Shown piece by piece: positions 44,905 to 58,200 of a DNA stretch of 64,000 nt. Numbering within the stretch: the stretch's first letter is position 1; every line of letters starts with the position of its first letter. Made by a program: the position numbers and the translations under genes. The DNA comes from Setomelanomma holmii (taxonomy: Eukaryota; Ascomycota; Dothideomycetes; Pleosporales; Phaeosphaeriaceae): assembly GCA_010015745.1 (NCBI GenBank), contig ML978169.1, positions 248,001 through 312,000 of the forward strand. Direction: 5' to 3'. The notes under the pieces are model-generated. The model had not been told where the DNA came from. It ran no database searches and worked only from the letters and a program-made list of their open reading frames with translations.

Positions 44905-47726
44905 TGCGAATGGTGGTGTGGACGGGCTCGTGGGTGCGTGTTACCGCCGTGGCATGTCAACATTAAAGGTGAACGACGGTGGCACAATCACCAAGCCAAC
45001 ATGACTTCACCAGTATTTGACCAGAATCCGCGGAATGCCGGAACGCGTTGGTGACGAAATAGCGTGCAAAACGGACTGGGGCATTCCGGGGTCAATTCAC
45101 CCAAGATCCTGCTGGAAGCCGGCACGATGTTGCGTGTCAAGGCTGCTGCCGCGCTGATGTTCGCTCAGGGCTCGGGAGTCGCGGATTCGCTAAGCGGGCT
45201 ACCAGGTGACAGTCACGGCGTAATCGATTACACGGCAGAGCAACAGGGCCTCATAGTGGAAGACTCAGCGCGAGGTTGGGCGGCGAGGTGCTTTTATGCG
45301 CAGCCGTGAAGACGCGGTGCCAGGCTGAGGAGGGGCTTATCGTTCCAAATAGACGGCGACTCCGCAGACTGGTAGCGGAGGTCAACGATACGAGCCGCCG
45401 CAAGCTTACGGAGACATTCGCCGTCTGCCCACCGCTCTACCCACCCCCAGGCCTTGAATTCACGCTACAGCAGCTCTTATGCTGGTTCGCAGTTGCACTC
45501 GCTGCTCTTTCCCCTCTTTCGCCATCGGTCTAGGCCGCTACAACAAGAGGCCGACCGTCCACGCAACCCGTGGCACAGCAGCTGTGATGCGCAATCAAGT
45601 ATCGCTACATGCCGCACTTTATTCGCATCACTCTGGACTGCAGCGCCCAGCTTCATGCACTGCTGAGACGAGCTGGCCATGAGATCGATTGCCGCGAGGC
45701 TCGGTCGAAGTCTGGCAAGCTAAGTGGCCAGCTTGTCCGTCCAGGCAAAGCGCTGCGTTCCATAACATCGCATCGCATCTTACGTTGTGGTTGATCTGTC
45801 TCAGCAATCGAGCATGGCGCTAGGATGGTCGGTTGTCCCGGGTATCCGTTCGCCGTCCGTGGCTACCAGCCTATTATCTCGATGCTCGACCTGTGGCTTG
45901 TGACTGAGCAATCGGACCTCCAAACATGACCATTTCATCTTCATGCTAACAAAGAGCTCTTGAGCTTTGCGAAGATTCCATATCACGTAAAGCACTCAAT
46001 AAGCCCGTTGTTTCGGACAAGGTGGGGAGTTGACCATGCGCCATCTCACCTGCATCCAAGGTTGCGCAATCACGACCGGCCAAGACCAATAATCTGGAAC
46101 ACAGGTGGGAGGTCTTACCCCACGCGGCTCTTCCCCAGGTTCCGTATCATCAGCACGTGTAGTGCCTTGATTACGAGGCGGTACACTCAGCAACAAAGAG
46201 TTGAACCTGCCAATTTGAGCGACGCTACCACGTTCTGGATTTGCGAAGTCAAATGTGCAGCGAAGGCAGACCTCATGATGCATCCGCCAACCTCCGCAAC
46301 ACACGGAAAATATGCTCATCGATGGTAAAAAGTGGGCATCATCAGACCACATGTTGACAATGATCTTTTCAGGTGTCTTTTCAGCGGAACATATTGCGCT
46401 ATCATGACATCGCAATCGAGCCACCAGCTTCCCCACGTGAACTACACCCATGTGATCCTGGCTGAAGCAACCATTCAAACTTGGGCATCTTGCAATGCCA
46501 TACTACCAAAATCTTGGATATGCTGTAGACGACAACGGAGCTGATTGGACATTCAGTAACCTCGACCCTATCCTGTATACCAGACAGAGATCGTCATGGT
46601 CATGGAAGCTATCGATACCTATGACCTGGGACTAGTCTCTATTCGTTGACAACCTCAAAAGTTAAATATCTCGGAGCACTCTTTTGTGGTTTATTTGTCT
46701 ACATGTACAGACAACGACTGACTTAGCATGAGTAGTGTCTGACCGCAACAGGTAAGCTGGGAATGTCCTCGAGCCAACAGATCAGACACTTGCTCACATT
46801 CTGTGTGTCTGGTACAAACTTGGACTCATCGACTTCACTCTGGGAGAATGCTCAAAGAGCGCCTCTCGATGCTCTAGTCGCAGTCAGAGTATTATTGCAT
46901 GGAATTGGCCAACGACTAATGTTGATTTAACCTTATTTCAACAGCCTCACGCTGTCTTTTCGACGCTCTGCGGTCTGCAAATCTGAGGACCAGGCAATGT
47001 TGCCAAAATCTATTGCATGGACTTAACGTCTGCCTATCAAGGCTGCGAGGAATATGGACCAAGGCTTGTCTGCAAGGAAACACAATCACAACATTGACCA
47101 GTTGAGCGTCTGATCGATGTACAGGTATCACGATGGGGTACACGACGGACTTCAAAGATGCATCGTGCAACTGAAGCTAATGAAGCAAAGGTATTCTGTC
47201 CATGGTTCCAGTGGGGAGGACTCGTCACCTCTGACGAATGCGTCTAGTTCCCGGACTCGCACTCGGCGCCTCGCGCTAAACACGCAACGTCAATCCACTT
47301 CCAATGAAGGATCAACACAGAACCACCACTTCTGCAGCCCTTTCGCATGTCCATCACCAAAAGGATTGATAGCTGGCCCGTGCGAACTTCACTTAGCACT
47401 CAACTAAGGCGCTTCAAGGAAAGCTTAATATACGGGAAGAATGTTCATCCACAATTCGCAAGGATGTCATCGTTCTCTTCATGATAGCGTCGTGAGGAAA
47501 GCCTACTTCAGTGGTCCTCCTTGCGACGCTGTCGGATCACCAGTTGAGGATCTTGCTAGACTTATCTTGCTAATTCGCTGAGCAAGATGTTATTGCTGTG
47601 GCACCTACCGGTGGTGCTTTGCGTTATACACACGCGTCCATTATTCATCAGATAATATAATCTCTGAACGATTCCTCTGCTAATCAACAACAGTAGCAAG
47701 GTCTTCTTTCTTGCTTCCCTTGCCAG
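44905..47726. other. Gene-poor stretch of 2.8 kb
   Basis: No frame in this stretch shows a recognisable family, signal peptide or consistent splice pattern. Small frames at 45477-45682 and 45996-46478 overlap others and look like chance. I see no tRNA, no long terminal repeat and no inverted repeat of note. The left part must contain the promoter of the coiled-coil protein gene. Confidence 0.45.
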
Positions 47727-49432
47727 ATGAGAGTCATTAGTCTCACTGCCAGCGCTTTGGCGCCGGTATCGCTTGCGTCTGCAGCGCTCTACAACCAAGT
47801 CATCGACACTGCGTACGGCCCCGTCCAAGGCATCCCAGCCTTCTCTTCTCAGCCCCACACCAACATCTCCAACTGGGTCGAAATCACCGTCTGGAAAGGC
47901 ATCCCTTTTGCCGCCGACACTTCGGGCCGAAACCGATTCCGCCCGCCTCAGAAGCGCGCACCATGGAAAACCACGCTCCTCGCCAACGCATTTTGAGATA
48001 CATGCCCAGGCGCGAACAGCTTTGGTGGCCCGGATATGAGGAAAAGACAAGCAGACGGTATGACAAGCGACAACACCACCGCCAGCAAGGACTGTCTGAA
48101 CCTGAACGTCTGGACGTCCGCAAACTCGACCCAAGAAAAATGTCCGGTGATGATATGGTCCTATCCTGCTGGTGGCTCAGCCGCTCAACCACTCTTTGAC
48201 GGCGCCGACATGGCCGCTAAGGGAATGGTGTATGTGAATTACAACTACCGCAACTCCGCGTTTGGCTGGCTCGCACACCCGAGCTCAACGCCGAAATGCT
48301 AGAAACCGTCGGGCATAATGTCAGTGGCAACTGGGCAATGCTAGGTCAATTCGCGATTCTGAATAGGGTACACGAGAACATCGGGGCATTTGGCGGAGAT
48401 CCAGAGCGCATCACAGTCGCTGGTCAAAGTGCTGGAAGCGCGGCGACATATCATATGCTGAACTCGCCTCTGACGAAGGGCCTGATCAAGGGCGCGATCA
48501 TCGAGTCTGGAGTCCGCTACCCACGAGACCCGTTGTGTTCCGCTCTTGCGGAGAATTATCGGAATATGAGCACCGCACTGGCAACAGGCGAGACGCTCAT
48601 GTCGTACTTCAACACGAGTAGTATCGCAGACCTACGCGCTTTGTTAACAGCCCAGCTCAACGCATATTCGGGCAGTGGGTTTGGCGCCGTGCTAGACTAA
48701 TATGCCATGCCGGATACATATCTCAACACGCTGGCCAGCGGTCCCGCAAACCCCGTCCCCGTGCTAACAGGCAACACGAGAGACGAATCAGGCGCCGAAC
48801 TCCCCATCAACATCACTCTCGCACAATATAAAACCGACTTGGAAACACGATACGGCTCCATCTACGCTGCCAAATTCCTCGAAGCATTCCCAGCCGCCAA
48901 CGACTCCAGCGCTGCAGCCGGTGAGGCGTTCAACGCACACTACGCCGCCACGAGTCGCGTCGGGACCTATTCGTTTGCTGAAGGAAGGAACGCGGCGCCC
49001 GCGACATTGGAGGTTTCGATATACACATACTTCTGGACGCACACGCCCCCTGGCCAAGACCGTGGCGCATACCGCGAGAGCGAAATCAACTACGTTTTGA
49101 ATAACCTGTACGGCACGGATTCGCCGTATTGGGCGAATTTCGTAAAGAACCAGGATCCGAATGTAGGGAAGAGTGTGGGCGTGGAGTGGAAGCCGACGAC
49201 GGGTGGGGAGGAGGTGGTTATGCAGTTAGAAGATGGGTTTGGGGAGATGGGGATTGCGACGGAGGGCCAGGTGGGGTTGTTTAGAGAGTGGTTTGGGACG
49301 CAGGAGGCGTGGCGAGAGAACATGAAGACAATTTTTGGACTTTGCAGTTGGCACTTGCGGAGTTCAATTGCAGGAGATGTACTGCGTACATTGCCAAGGC
49401 TTTGGGGAATGCCCTCTCTCGGGCAGGTATGA
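47727..49432 (+). pseudogene. Type-B carboxylesterase (alpha/beta-hydrolase) gene, broken three times
   Basis: The tract reads as a secreted carboxylesterase/cholinesterase-type lipase: a signal-like N terminus (MRVISLTASALAPVSLASAA), the GPVQGIPAF strand, TCPGANSFGGPD, DCLNLNVWT, the nucleophile elbow GQSAGSAAT (Ser), and a C-terminal domain with YAMPDTYLNTLA, TGNTRDESGAE and EINYVLNNLYG. It is interrupted by TGA at 47994-47996 (after LLANAF), by a one-base loss near 48280 (GWLAHP to ELNAEMLETVG changes frame), and by TAA at 48698-48700 (GAVLD-stop-YAMPD). Both stops leave the same frame running on. No intron with correct ends spans these points. The gene looks inactive, with decay not restricted to one mutation type. 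Confidence 0.85.
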
Positions 49433-49938
49433 TGCACTTTGGAATAGTATATCTGCTTCATGGCCGTGCTTAGCCTGATGATATTCTTGTCAAGGATTGT
49501 GCCGTATAGCATTTGAAATCTGATAGGACGGTATTGGGGTTCCAAGGTGAACCCACAATGCGAACATCCCAAACCCACATCTTCATCACGCGTAAACCGG
49601 CTTCTCACATATTGACCTCGGAGCAGCGTGTCTCGCCGCATTAACCTCATCAGTTGAGGTCATATTCTCAGCCAAGCCTCGAAACGTGAGATTGATAGGC
49701 ATTCCCTTGTATACAAAGGTAACAACGGACTTGCCTATTCGTTATCTACTGAGCTCGAATCGCGTGTTATGTGCGGATGCTTGTAAGACCCTGTCTCCCA
49801 GTATTCATTTTGCGACGAATCGCTGATTAGTCGTGTTCAATATGGATACAACGCTAGTGGTCGAAGCTGAAGATCCGATCACCATCGGGTGCGTCACACG
49901 ATGGTGAATTCCACCATGCCATCTTTTTCATAGTCCTT
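49433..49938. other. Spacer between two pseudogenes
   Basis: About 500 nt between the esterase remnant and the HET remnant; nothing recognisable. Confidence 0.4.
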
Positions 49939-51916
49939 CTATGATGCGCCGTCTGGGTATGTTGGGGGTCTGTGGCGCCATCCATGGTTCCGTTGCTGTA
50001 TATTTTCGGGCTTGACATATGTATTGTCCAGATAAAGTTCATCATTGTGGAGGAACTCATGGCCCCAACAGTGATTACTCAAGCCAGCAACATTTGTCAT
50101 ACAATAAGTGCCGTCATCATGGGTTCGGAGAAGGAAGGGAAAATTGACACCAAAGAGCCCGACCACTATATCTCCCATCCGAATCCCATCGGTCGGATTA
50201 GGATGATACGACAATCCAATGTGTCCGTCGTCCAAGATGAACATTGTGCGCTGACCTGGGTTGAGAACTATTTTAAACCAAATACCATCAATCAGCTTTT
50301 GCACAGTTGGCGATGGTCGCTCATCTTGCGAAAGCATCTTTGGATCTATGAGCATATTAGCGGCTTCTTCCCTGAGCTTCTCGTTGCTCAGTAGACTGCC
50401 CACGTTTCCTCTTGGATGAGATACAGCATAGACGAAGCTCAAAGCACTTATATGGCGTGGCCTTACTACTGTGCTATGCAGCCTTCGCACATCTTCTAGG
50501 AGGATCTGAGGATGTCCAGCCTCTTTGGAGTGGTAGAAGAGGTCACCACTCGTTTCCTCAACAGTCCCAAAGTGTATCCCTGGTACACAGAGCTTAGTCA
50601 AGTCTGCAGAGACCGAAGCTAGTGAGAATCGAAGTGGTATACACATGTGGTTCAGTCGGCTTTCAATGCCGTGGTCTGGGTAATCTCCTTCATGAAGGAT
50701 GCTGATTGGCTGATGATAAGCATAGTCATGATCGTACTTTGATAAGGACTCGCTCTTCGCATAAACGGCGCCTGGAATCCTTAGATCTGGAACCCAAGAC
50801 GGTAGCCCGTTCAAGCTCTTCAATGGGTAGTCCTCGCGTCGCAGCTGAAGTGGCGCAAAGTAGTAGATCGCCAATTTCTGGTCTTGCAACACGGCTGCTA
50901 CCGCCTGCGAGAATACTGTTGTTGTCGATGCTGTATAGTCCGGTAAGATGCCCTTGCCGGAGAAGCCAGAGATCCCCAGAATGCTGTATACTTTATCTCG
51001 TGGATCTGTTGCCGAGAGGCCGACTGCTCTACACAGTTGAGCTGCAAAATGATCGTTCGACTGAGCTCGAATCACTCTGGAGGCTGCTTCCACGATTGCG
51101 AGGTGCCTTTGCGGATCCAGTCTATGGTGCGCTAGCCAATTCATGAAAGCCTGGAATGGCTTCCAAGGAAAAAGGTATGAGCCAATGCGAACGGTGGCGA
51201 CTCATGATAGTGCCAGCTCCTGGACTACCCAGATCCGTTGAAACCACGGCCGGTCCAGGACTCGATGAAGTGCTCTGATCAGAGATAATTTCGGGTCCTC
51301 CCAAGATGCGGTCGCCTCGCCTATCAAACCTATAACGCTGCGAATGTATTCGAACAGCGTAATCGTCGAGATATTTTCCATCAGAGAAATGGAACTGCAT
51401 TGCGCCAAGAACAGCTCTCAAATGCAAATCGCTCGTGTCAACAGGGCCCAACTAGACAACGACCTCCTTAGCACGCGTGTAGATTCTACCCGTTATCTAG
51501 ACTTAGTGATTTCGTTCCTTTAGATTCGTCTAGTCTATAGAGATCGCGTCAATCCATAGTGGTCGAGGGGCCAGCGTGATTCTCAGATGGCGAAGCGCGC
51601 AGTCGAGGTTAGTCGTTATCACGATTGAAATCCCGTTCAGCCTGGCCTTGTGCGGACATCCCCCCATTCCCCAAGCGTAGGATAGAGCCTCGTAAGTCTG
51701 CGGCTCCGAATCGGCCGTCAAGTTGTGAGGAATGAGGTGCATCACAATCTCATCGTCGAACTTTCCCGGCGCAAGCTCTAGCAAGCGAATTTCCCCGTTC
51801 TCCGAGTCGATAGGCTCATAGGGCGACGGGTGGTTGAGAGTCGTGTCCGTCGGCTCGGCAGGCGCATATGGCGAGTGGCCCGTCGTTCTTCGAGAAGCAC
51901 GCGTGGAGTGGGGCAT
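49939..51916 (-). pseudogene. HET-domain (heterokaryon incompatibility) gene with five in-frame stops
   Basis: HET proteins trigger cell death when unlike fungal individuals fuse. The HET consensus is clear: EIRLLELAPG, YEALSYAWG, then LWIDAISID, IYTRAKEVVV-LG, RPWFQRIWVVQELAL and, downstream, ATDPRDKVYSILGI followed by a 250-residue C-terminal region. Stops fall inside this consensus at 51530-51532, 51503-51505, 51497-51499 and 51452-51454, and again at 51202-51204. The frame also shifts once between about 51340 and 51450. Comparing with the family pattern (INQ, ERxxQV, VWLG), three of the stops replace Gln, Gln and Trp codons. No intron removes them. The gene cannot make a full HET protein. 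Confidence 0.85.
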
Positions 51917-52807
51917 CTTCGATGACAGGCGTTTGGCGATGTTTTGATCATGGCATGTTTGATGTCGAACCCTGAGATATCCTTGATGTAAAGATCTTGT
52001 GGATGAGGTAGGGCAGAGATTGAGGAAAGATCGCGAAAAAGGCTGCAGCTGAGAGAGCTAAGCTTGTGGCGCAGCAAGGCCAAGCCAACCTGGTATACAA
52101 CACGTGCTCGTTCCTTAAAAGAGGCCCCTCAGCACGAGCTTGACATCCTTTAATTCGAGTTCAGTTGATACGAATAGAATATCTGCAGCTCGTGCACACG
52201 GCCAATGAATTTGGTAGGCGACTCCGTTAGGAGCAGCTATGTCATGCGCTGACCTCGATTGAGAGAGCCACAGGTAGCCAAGAGGACATCTGATAGATAT
52301 GATCGAAATGTTTGATGTTCATTGTCGATATCCAAGCCATTGCTCAGGTGTCGTGCAAGATTCATGGAAGGCAGGAAGGAGTGTCCCGTTTACGGCCACT
52401 GGAAAAGTGGGGCGGACAGTTAAGACGGAAAGAGCACCCTTCATGTTGTCAACCTCTTGTCCCCAACTCGTTGCGGTTGAAACTGGCACGGTCTAGACTC
52501 GATCGCAGCGCACGGGAATAAGTGCTTGCAAACTGCATCCACAAAAACAGTGGTCAATCATGTTGCAATGGGTAAAAATAGGTATTGTTAAGTAGTCTAC
52601 ATAGAAGCGAATATTCCATGGCCATAAGATCTACGACAGTGGTAGAGATAGGAACGAGGCCGGTTAGATGCGCACAGAAGAGAGCGTTGTTGGGGGTATA
52701 TGGCGGGAAAGTGAACAAGGACCCTATCCAAAGAAGATCCCGAAAGTCGATATGTGATGACATCAATGTGGAGAGGTGCGAGAAGTCGTTGCGAAGAAAC
52801 ATGTTGA
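51917..52807. other. Intergenic region upstream of the HET remnant
   Basis: About 890 nt covering the former HET promoter and the 3' flank of the next gene. No secure gene. Confidence 0.4.
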
Positions 52808-55288
52808 TTACGCGTTGATGATGAGGTTTCGTTGGCTCGTATCCTCCGGGTAGTTGCCAAAGACAAAGCGGTAGAGCTCACGCAGCCACTTGAACTGCTC
52901 GCTGCGTGCTAGCCATTGCACCGAGCGCCCAATCTCAAGTGCCGTCAGTCTGCGCGGTGGTTGGTTGTGAACAGTCCGTAGCGTCGGGTCGGTCAGAACA
53001 AGCTTCCTGTAGTTTTCGAAAAGCTGACTTTGCCAAGGAATCGTTCCGAAGCTGTTGGATGGTAAAGCGCGTAAGAAGTCGGGCAGCGGTATTTGTCGAT
53101 TGTAGCCAGTGTTGATTGCTGCCTTGATGATCAAGCCTTTTAGCCTTATCAGATTATGATCTTCTCGACCTGCGGTTGCTGTGGAGGAAGTGTGAACGGA
53201 AGCGTCAGAGTACGTCGAGAGGTTGGACGATGCTGACGACCATCGATCATGAGTGCGCGTCATGCCAGCTTCTGGGCCGAGCACAAGGATGTTCGGAACG
53301 TTGGGTTCTTCTGCAGGCGAAAATTCGGAGTCCCTGTCATCGAAAATCGTGGTGGGCGTTTCGGGCTGCATTGGGGTCTGCATTCGTGACGCCATTGCGG
53401 AGTGGTAAGAGTCGTTGACGCTCGAGCGCCCAGACCGCTCAGAATAGGCGATATTGGAGCGTGACACAGACGAGTGTCCAACTGAGAAGGCGTATTGGGT
53501 GGGTCGTGGGGTCCCGCGGTCAGGTCGCACCTGGGTCCAGCCTTCGCGGAACAGGTCGCACAGCTCCCAGCATGCCTGTATGGCAGATCCTAGTAGTTCC
53601 TCATCCGCGGCCTTGCCATCGCGGCTATTTTGTCGAAGACTAAAGAGCATCTCTGCCAGCGACCAACAGGCGTGCAACAGCGAATCAGTCTCTTCTGGAA
53701 GTGAAGTGCGCTGTTTCATGAGGCGATGACACAACGTCAAGTAAAAGTCTAGTGTGCGTTCTCGGAACGTCTCAGGTAAAGCGCGATCGTGGGCGTTGTA
53801 AAGGTGATTGTTCAGCTCGAAGCTGACTCTTAATACTGAGTCGGACGCCTCGTCTCCTCGTTGGCGTACGTCGAACAGTGCCTGGCAAAAGTCTCGACAT
53901 AGCTCCAAAGTCGGCCTGATCTGTGCTGAGGGATGCTCAGCGCGGCTCTCGTACAGTCTCTGACATAATCGCCAACATGTCCTCCAAGCGTGTTCTTGCT
54001 GGTCAGCGCGTCCGCCTGAGTAGTGGAACATCCGTGTCCGATGGTGCTGGCTCAATTTTGCGAGAGAGTTGCAGAGAGTCCAACACTCATTCAAGGCGTC
54101 TTGCAATGCAGCAACCTCCCTCTCCGTCTCATTGATACCATGTAAGGCTTCGCCCATTGTCTGAGTCCCGGTCGATGCGTTATCGGCTTCTTGAGATTTT
54201 GAAGAAATGCTGTCATCTTGGTCGGTCATGGAGCTGGCAGAGGAGTCCGCCACCACATTGTCGTCATTCTCTGCAATATCTTCTCGAGTCAGTCTAAAGC
54301 TCATGCCAGGTAACACACCACGTACCAGCCAGATTGACGCTCATACGCACGCTGCGCCGCCTATTATCCTCGTCGTACTCAACGCGACTTTGTGCACGCG
54401 GCGTGCTGCGGTCAGCTGGTCCTGATGGGACCGATGTGTCGATTGGGGTGGTGTATGCGTAAGAATGCTGTGCATGTTCAGCGTCCATAGCTTGTGCCAG
54501 AGCAAGATGGGCATGACGAACCTTGTCGTCGATATCAGGAATCATGTTTGCCTCTGGTGTTGACGGAGACACTACGGCTGTGCTGTCCGACGTGTTTGCG
54601 CTCGAAGACGCGCCGGACATGCCCTGACGTTCCTGGTTCCGCAATCAGCGCCTAGGTAGTGCAACCATGCTCGACGCGAAACGTACAAATTGTTTGAAAT
54701 GCGCAGGCGCGTGAATGACTGACTGGGGCGCATCGTCGGAATCTGCCCTCGTGCGTGTGGGGACAGACGTGTTGAGCTTGTTGGGCTGCACACATTAGAC
54801 GTGTACGCAAAAAGGACCATTGCTAACATGCCCATACCTTTGCACGGCTACCCTGGCTCGCCGGACTGACAATCTCGTCGGTGCCCGGCGACCTGATGTC
54901 GCTCATGCCATCCTCGCCGACCTGGTTCTCCTGCGCGTCTTCTTCAATCTGTGGTGGGGTCAGCCCCGCCGAAGCTCTACCTGCAGTCGCGGCGTCTACC
55001 TCAGTGTGGTCGGTGTTGCACGTGCCATTGCTGTCGACGGGCGATGGGTCAACGGTCGCAGGATAAGGGCTGGGAGGGGGAACAAGGTGGTCAGAGGTAT
55101 TCGAAGACCTTGGCGAATCCATTAGCACTCGCGGTCAGGCGGCTCTCCAGCATCGGGAGGTCACACCTATTTGAATTGAAGACCTGACTGAACGGGGCCG
55201 GGGAGCTGGGCGAGTCCGTGAAGGGACTGAAGGCAGACTTCAGGTGGCCGGCGGTTGGTGAAGGCATGAGTTGGGTCGCGGTTGCCAT
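52808..55288 (-). CDS. DUF7624-like conserved fungal protein, five exons
   Basis: The function is unknown. Introns at 55109-55166, 54786-54837, 54633-54686 and 54271-54325 (52-58 nt) join five exons in frame, starting at MATATQLMPSPTAGHLKSAF. The first third is disordered (Ser/Pro/Asp-rich). The conserved core begins at ETEREVAALQDALNECWTLC and consists of repeated helical Trp/Cys/Leu segments (CWRLCQRLYE, LCRDFCQALF, HACWSLAEMLF, QACWELCDLFREGW), resembling a helical-repeat scaffold. After a Ser/Thr-rich linker a second folded part (LIRLKGLIIKAAINTGY to LRELYRFVFGNYP) closes the protein. The DUF number is from memory of the family and less certain than the gene model. Confidence 0.78.
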
Positions 55289-58200
55289 ACTTCACCTTGC
55301 CTCACAGAGCTGCGCCAGAACTGCGCCGCGACGTCAACCTGCTCGTGGGGTTGCTGCTGGTCTTGAGACGGGCTGCCTATCGCGCTGACGCCCTGCGATG
55401 TTTGGTGTTGGCGAGGCTGAGCGGGCGCCGTCTCGCAGGACGAATCAGGAGGGGTGCGCGACGCAAAAGCGTTGGGTGAGCGTTGAAGCGCTGGCAGGTA
55501 CCGCCTATATTAAGAGGAGAATGGGAGGCTTATAGACGCAGAAGCAGGCCGGCTGCTAAAAGAAGATGAATGCGGAAGACGTTTAGTTTCGAGCGCGGTT
55601 CTGCCTCGGTGGAGACGCTGCCGTGGACTGCCAGGCGACGAGCTGGTGTAACGAACTGCTCCTCAGTGCCTGCTCACCCGCTTACAGCTGTCCGCACGCA
55701 TTCCCCTAGCCGGCGCGGGCCAATGGCAGCGCGGTACGGCTCGAAACTTCCAGGATGGCTGGACCTGGCGTTGATTTAAGCGCCGAGGGTCGCGACTAGA
55801 TTGCTGCTAACTGCGGGATCGCTCGCCCACACGTCCAACGACACAACACTGGATCCCAAAGTGCGCCCGCAGCTCTGGGCCGACGCGAAGCTGGGATTCA
55901 CGATGTGCCGTTCTTTGACGTTCTGCGCTGCCTGTTCTTGATAAGCTTCTTACTTACCACCTCACACTTCACGGCTTGCCTCGTCAGCCCATACCATTCT
56001 CCCTATCCGATGGGGGCCCCTTGAACTCGCCTACCCGTCCAGCATTAGTCTGAACGGCGCACTGTCTTCGCTCAAGCCAAGGCTAGGCCTCCATGAGACG
56101 CCTGCATGCTAATGCACGACCTGCCACAGACAGTTTACCTTAAAGAGACTCTATCATGTGCGCCGAAGCTGCACGGTTGCGGCACAGCTGGGAGAATTGC
56201 CCGTCTGACAACAGCTTTTATCTCCACGAATTGGCCCCATTGCCCATTGGACACCTCGCATCAACGTGGCCGACGCGCACCAAATGGATGTGGGGTAAGT
56301 GTGACGGATTGCTCAAGCCCAGCACAACTCGGCACATGGAGCTCTCAGTCGCAACGCATCATCACAGTCAAGCAGGGCAACCACGTTGTGACTGCAGCTG
56401 CAAGATCGTCGTTACAGTGTCAATGACTCGCTAGCCCATTCTCCAGATTGTGCTCGTCAGCTCCAGTTACCGTACGCTCGGATGCACGACCTTGGCCAAC
56501 CACCGCAGACGGATTTCGACATTGCTTCGAAGTATCCGTCTGACTTTTTTGAGTCGACCCAATGAGACATGCCCCGCGGCGCGATACTGTGTACACTCAC
56601 TCGACTTTATGTTTTTGGAAATCCACAAGCACCTTCCCTGCTCCTTGGTAACACCCATAACTTCGTGGAACCGATGCCGCTACCGCGCATGATAGCCGCG
56701 CACATGGCTTGAACACGGGCCAACGGGCGACAGATCGACAAAGGGAAGGCCGCTTCCATGGCCGACACGCTGCTTGTTCAGATGCTAAACAGGAGGTTGC
56801 AGTCACGGTCTATCCCTTTTCCTGACCGCTATTCGCAAATCGTAAAGCGATTCCAGTCTCGCCGAAGTCAATTACCAAGGGCAAGTTGAACAAGTACATT
56901 CACTCAGACCCATTGCGAGAGCACACTACGACTATTGTGCCTCTAAGCCTCGAAGCCATGCTGACCCCACTTCTTTTAGCATCGTCTCAAAGACGCCTTT
57001 GGTACGAAGCGGCCAATGCCCGAAGCCATCATTTACCGGCGCTTATTGCTGCCAGCTCTTTGGTAATTTCCAGAACCAACTGCGCGGCGTAGTGATCTTC
57101 GTCTTAGTCGAGGTCAAATGTCCACGATGGCTCCAGCGGAATGATCGCTTGATATACGGCGAAGACTTAGCATCTTAAGCTGCAGAAGTCGTTTGGCCTT
57201 GCAGGTGTTGGGTCCTGGATCATCCGCGCTAAATTTTACAATCGGCGAGCACATTGATTTATGCTTGACGGAGAGATGTTGGAATGACTTTAGGAATGGA
57301 GACACCCGCGCTGTCGCTCGTCTCCGAACGTACGGTTCAACATCACCAGACGATCCCACGCGAGACTCTTGCCGATCAGAGCACCCAGCCTCCGGTTCGA
57401 TGTCGATCACAAACACGCCTCAGCGCCCATGACCTTCCCACTTCAAGTACGCATCACTACCACTGGACGTCCACCCAACAACTAACGGTACAGGCTCTTG
57501 CTGAGATAGGCTCTTTCAGCCCACGTCACCGATGAGAATGCGGCATTGATACACCGCCTGATTAACAGCTGGCTAAGTAACGCCACCGATTTAATTCTCC
57601 GACTAAATGGATCACGACCGAGAGGAAGGATTTACGCGACTTTTTATGTAGAACCATGGCGCTCGACTGTCTCAGCCCTATTCCGCAACCGCCTCGCCTC
57701 ACCATATGGGCGGCTCATTGTCGCAGTCTGCCTTGAGCATGGACATTGCAAGTGTACAGCCCTGTGGAGCCAACACGTTGTGGTGACGAGCTGCAGCACC
57801 GTTGCACGACATCACTACCCACGAATAATTTGACCACCAGTGTCAAGCACCTCCAACAAAGGCCAAGCACACGTACATACATGATTGTAAGCGTGTTAGA
57901 TGAATACGTCATGTTTTACTGAATCAGTGATCACGATTCAGCGTCCTGATGCTTCAATCTGAACACTTGCATGATGCTAAGTGAGGTGTATTGTGTGAAA
58001 GCTTCATCTACCAGTTCCAGAAGAGCAGAGCGGTTACTCAGAAATCCAGTCAACCATACTTCAGCATTCGCGCACTTTGAATAAATCGTGATTTTCCTCT
58101 CGCTGAGAAACATGCAAGACGCACATCATCAGACGAACAACAAGTTTCCTACATCTCTCGTAGCTAGAGTGCTGCCTTGGCAAGACTGTAAGCACAACTT

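Noticed and set aside
51452..51532. An intron removing the four HET stops
   Set aside because: The stop-containing stretch encodes conserved HET residues between the stops and has no suitable donor and acceptor at its edges.
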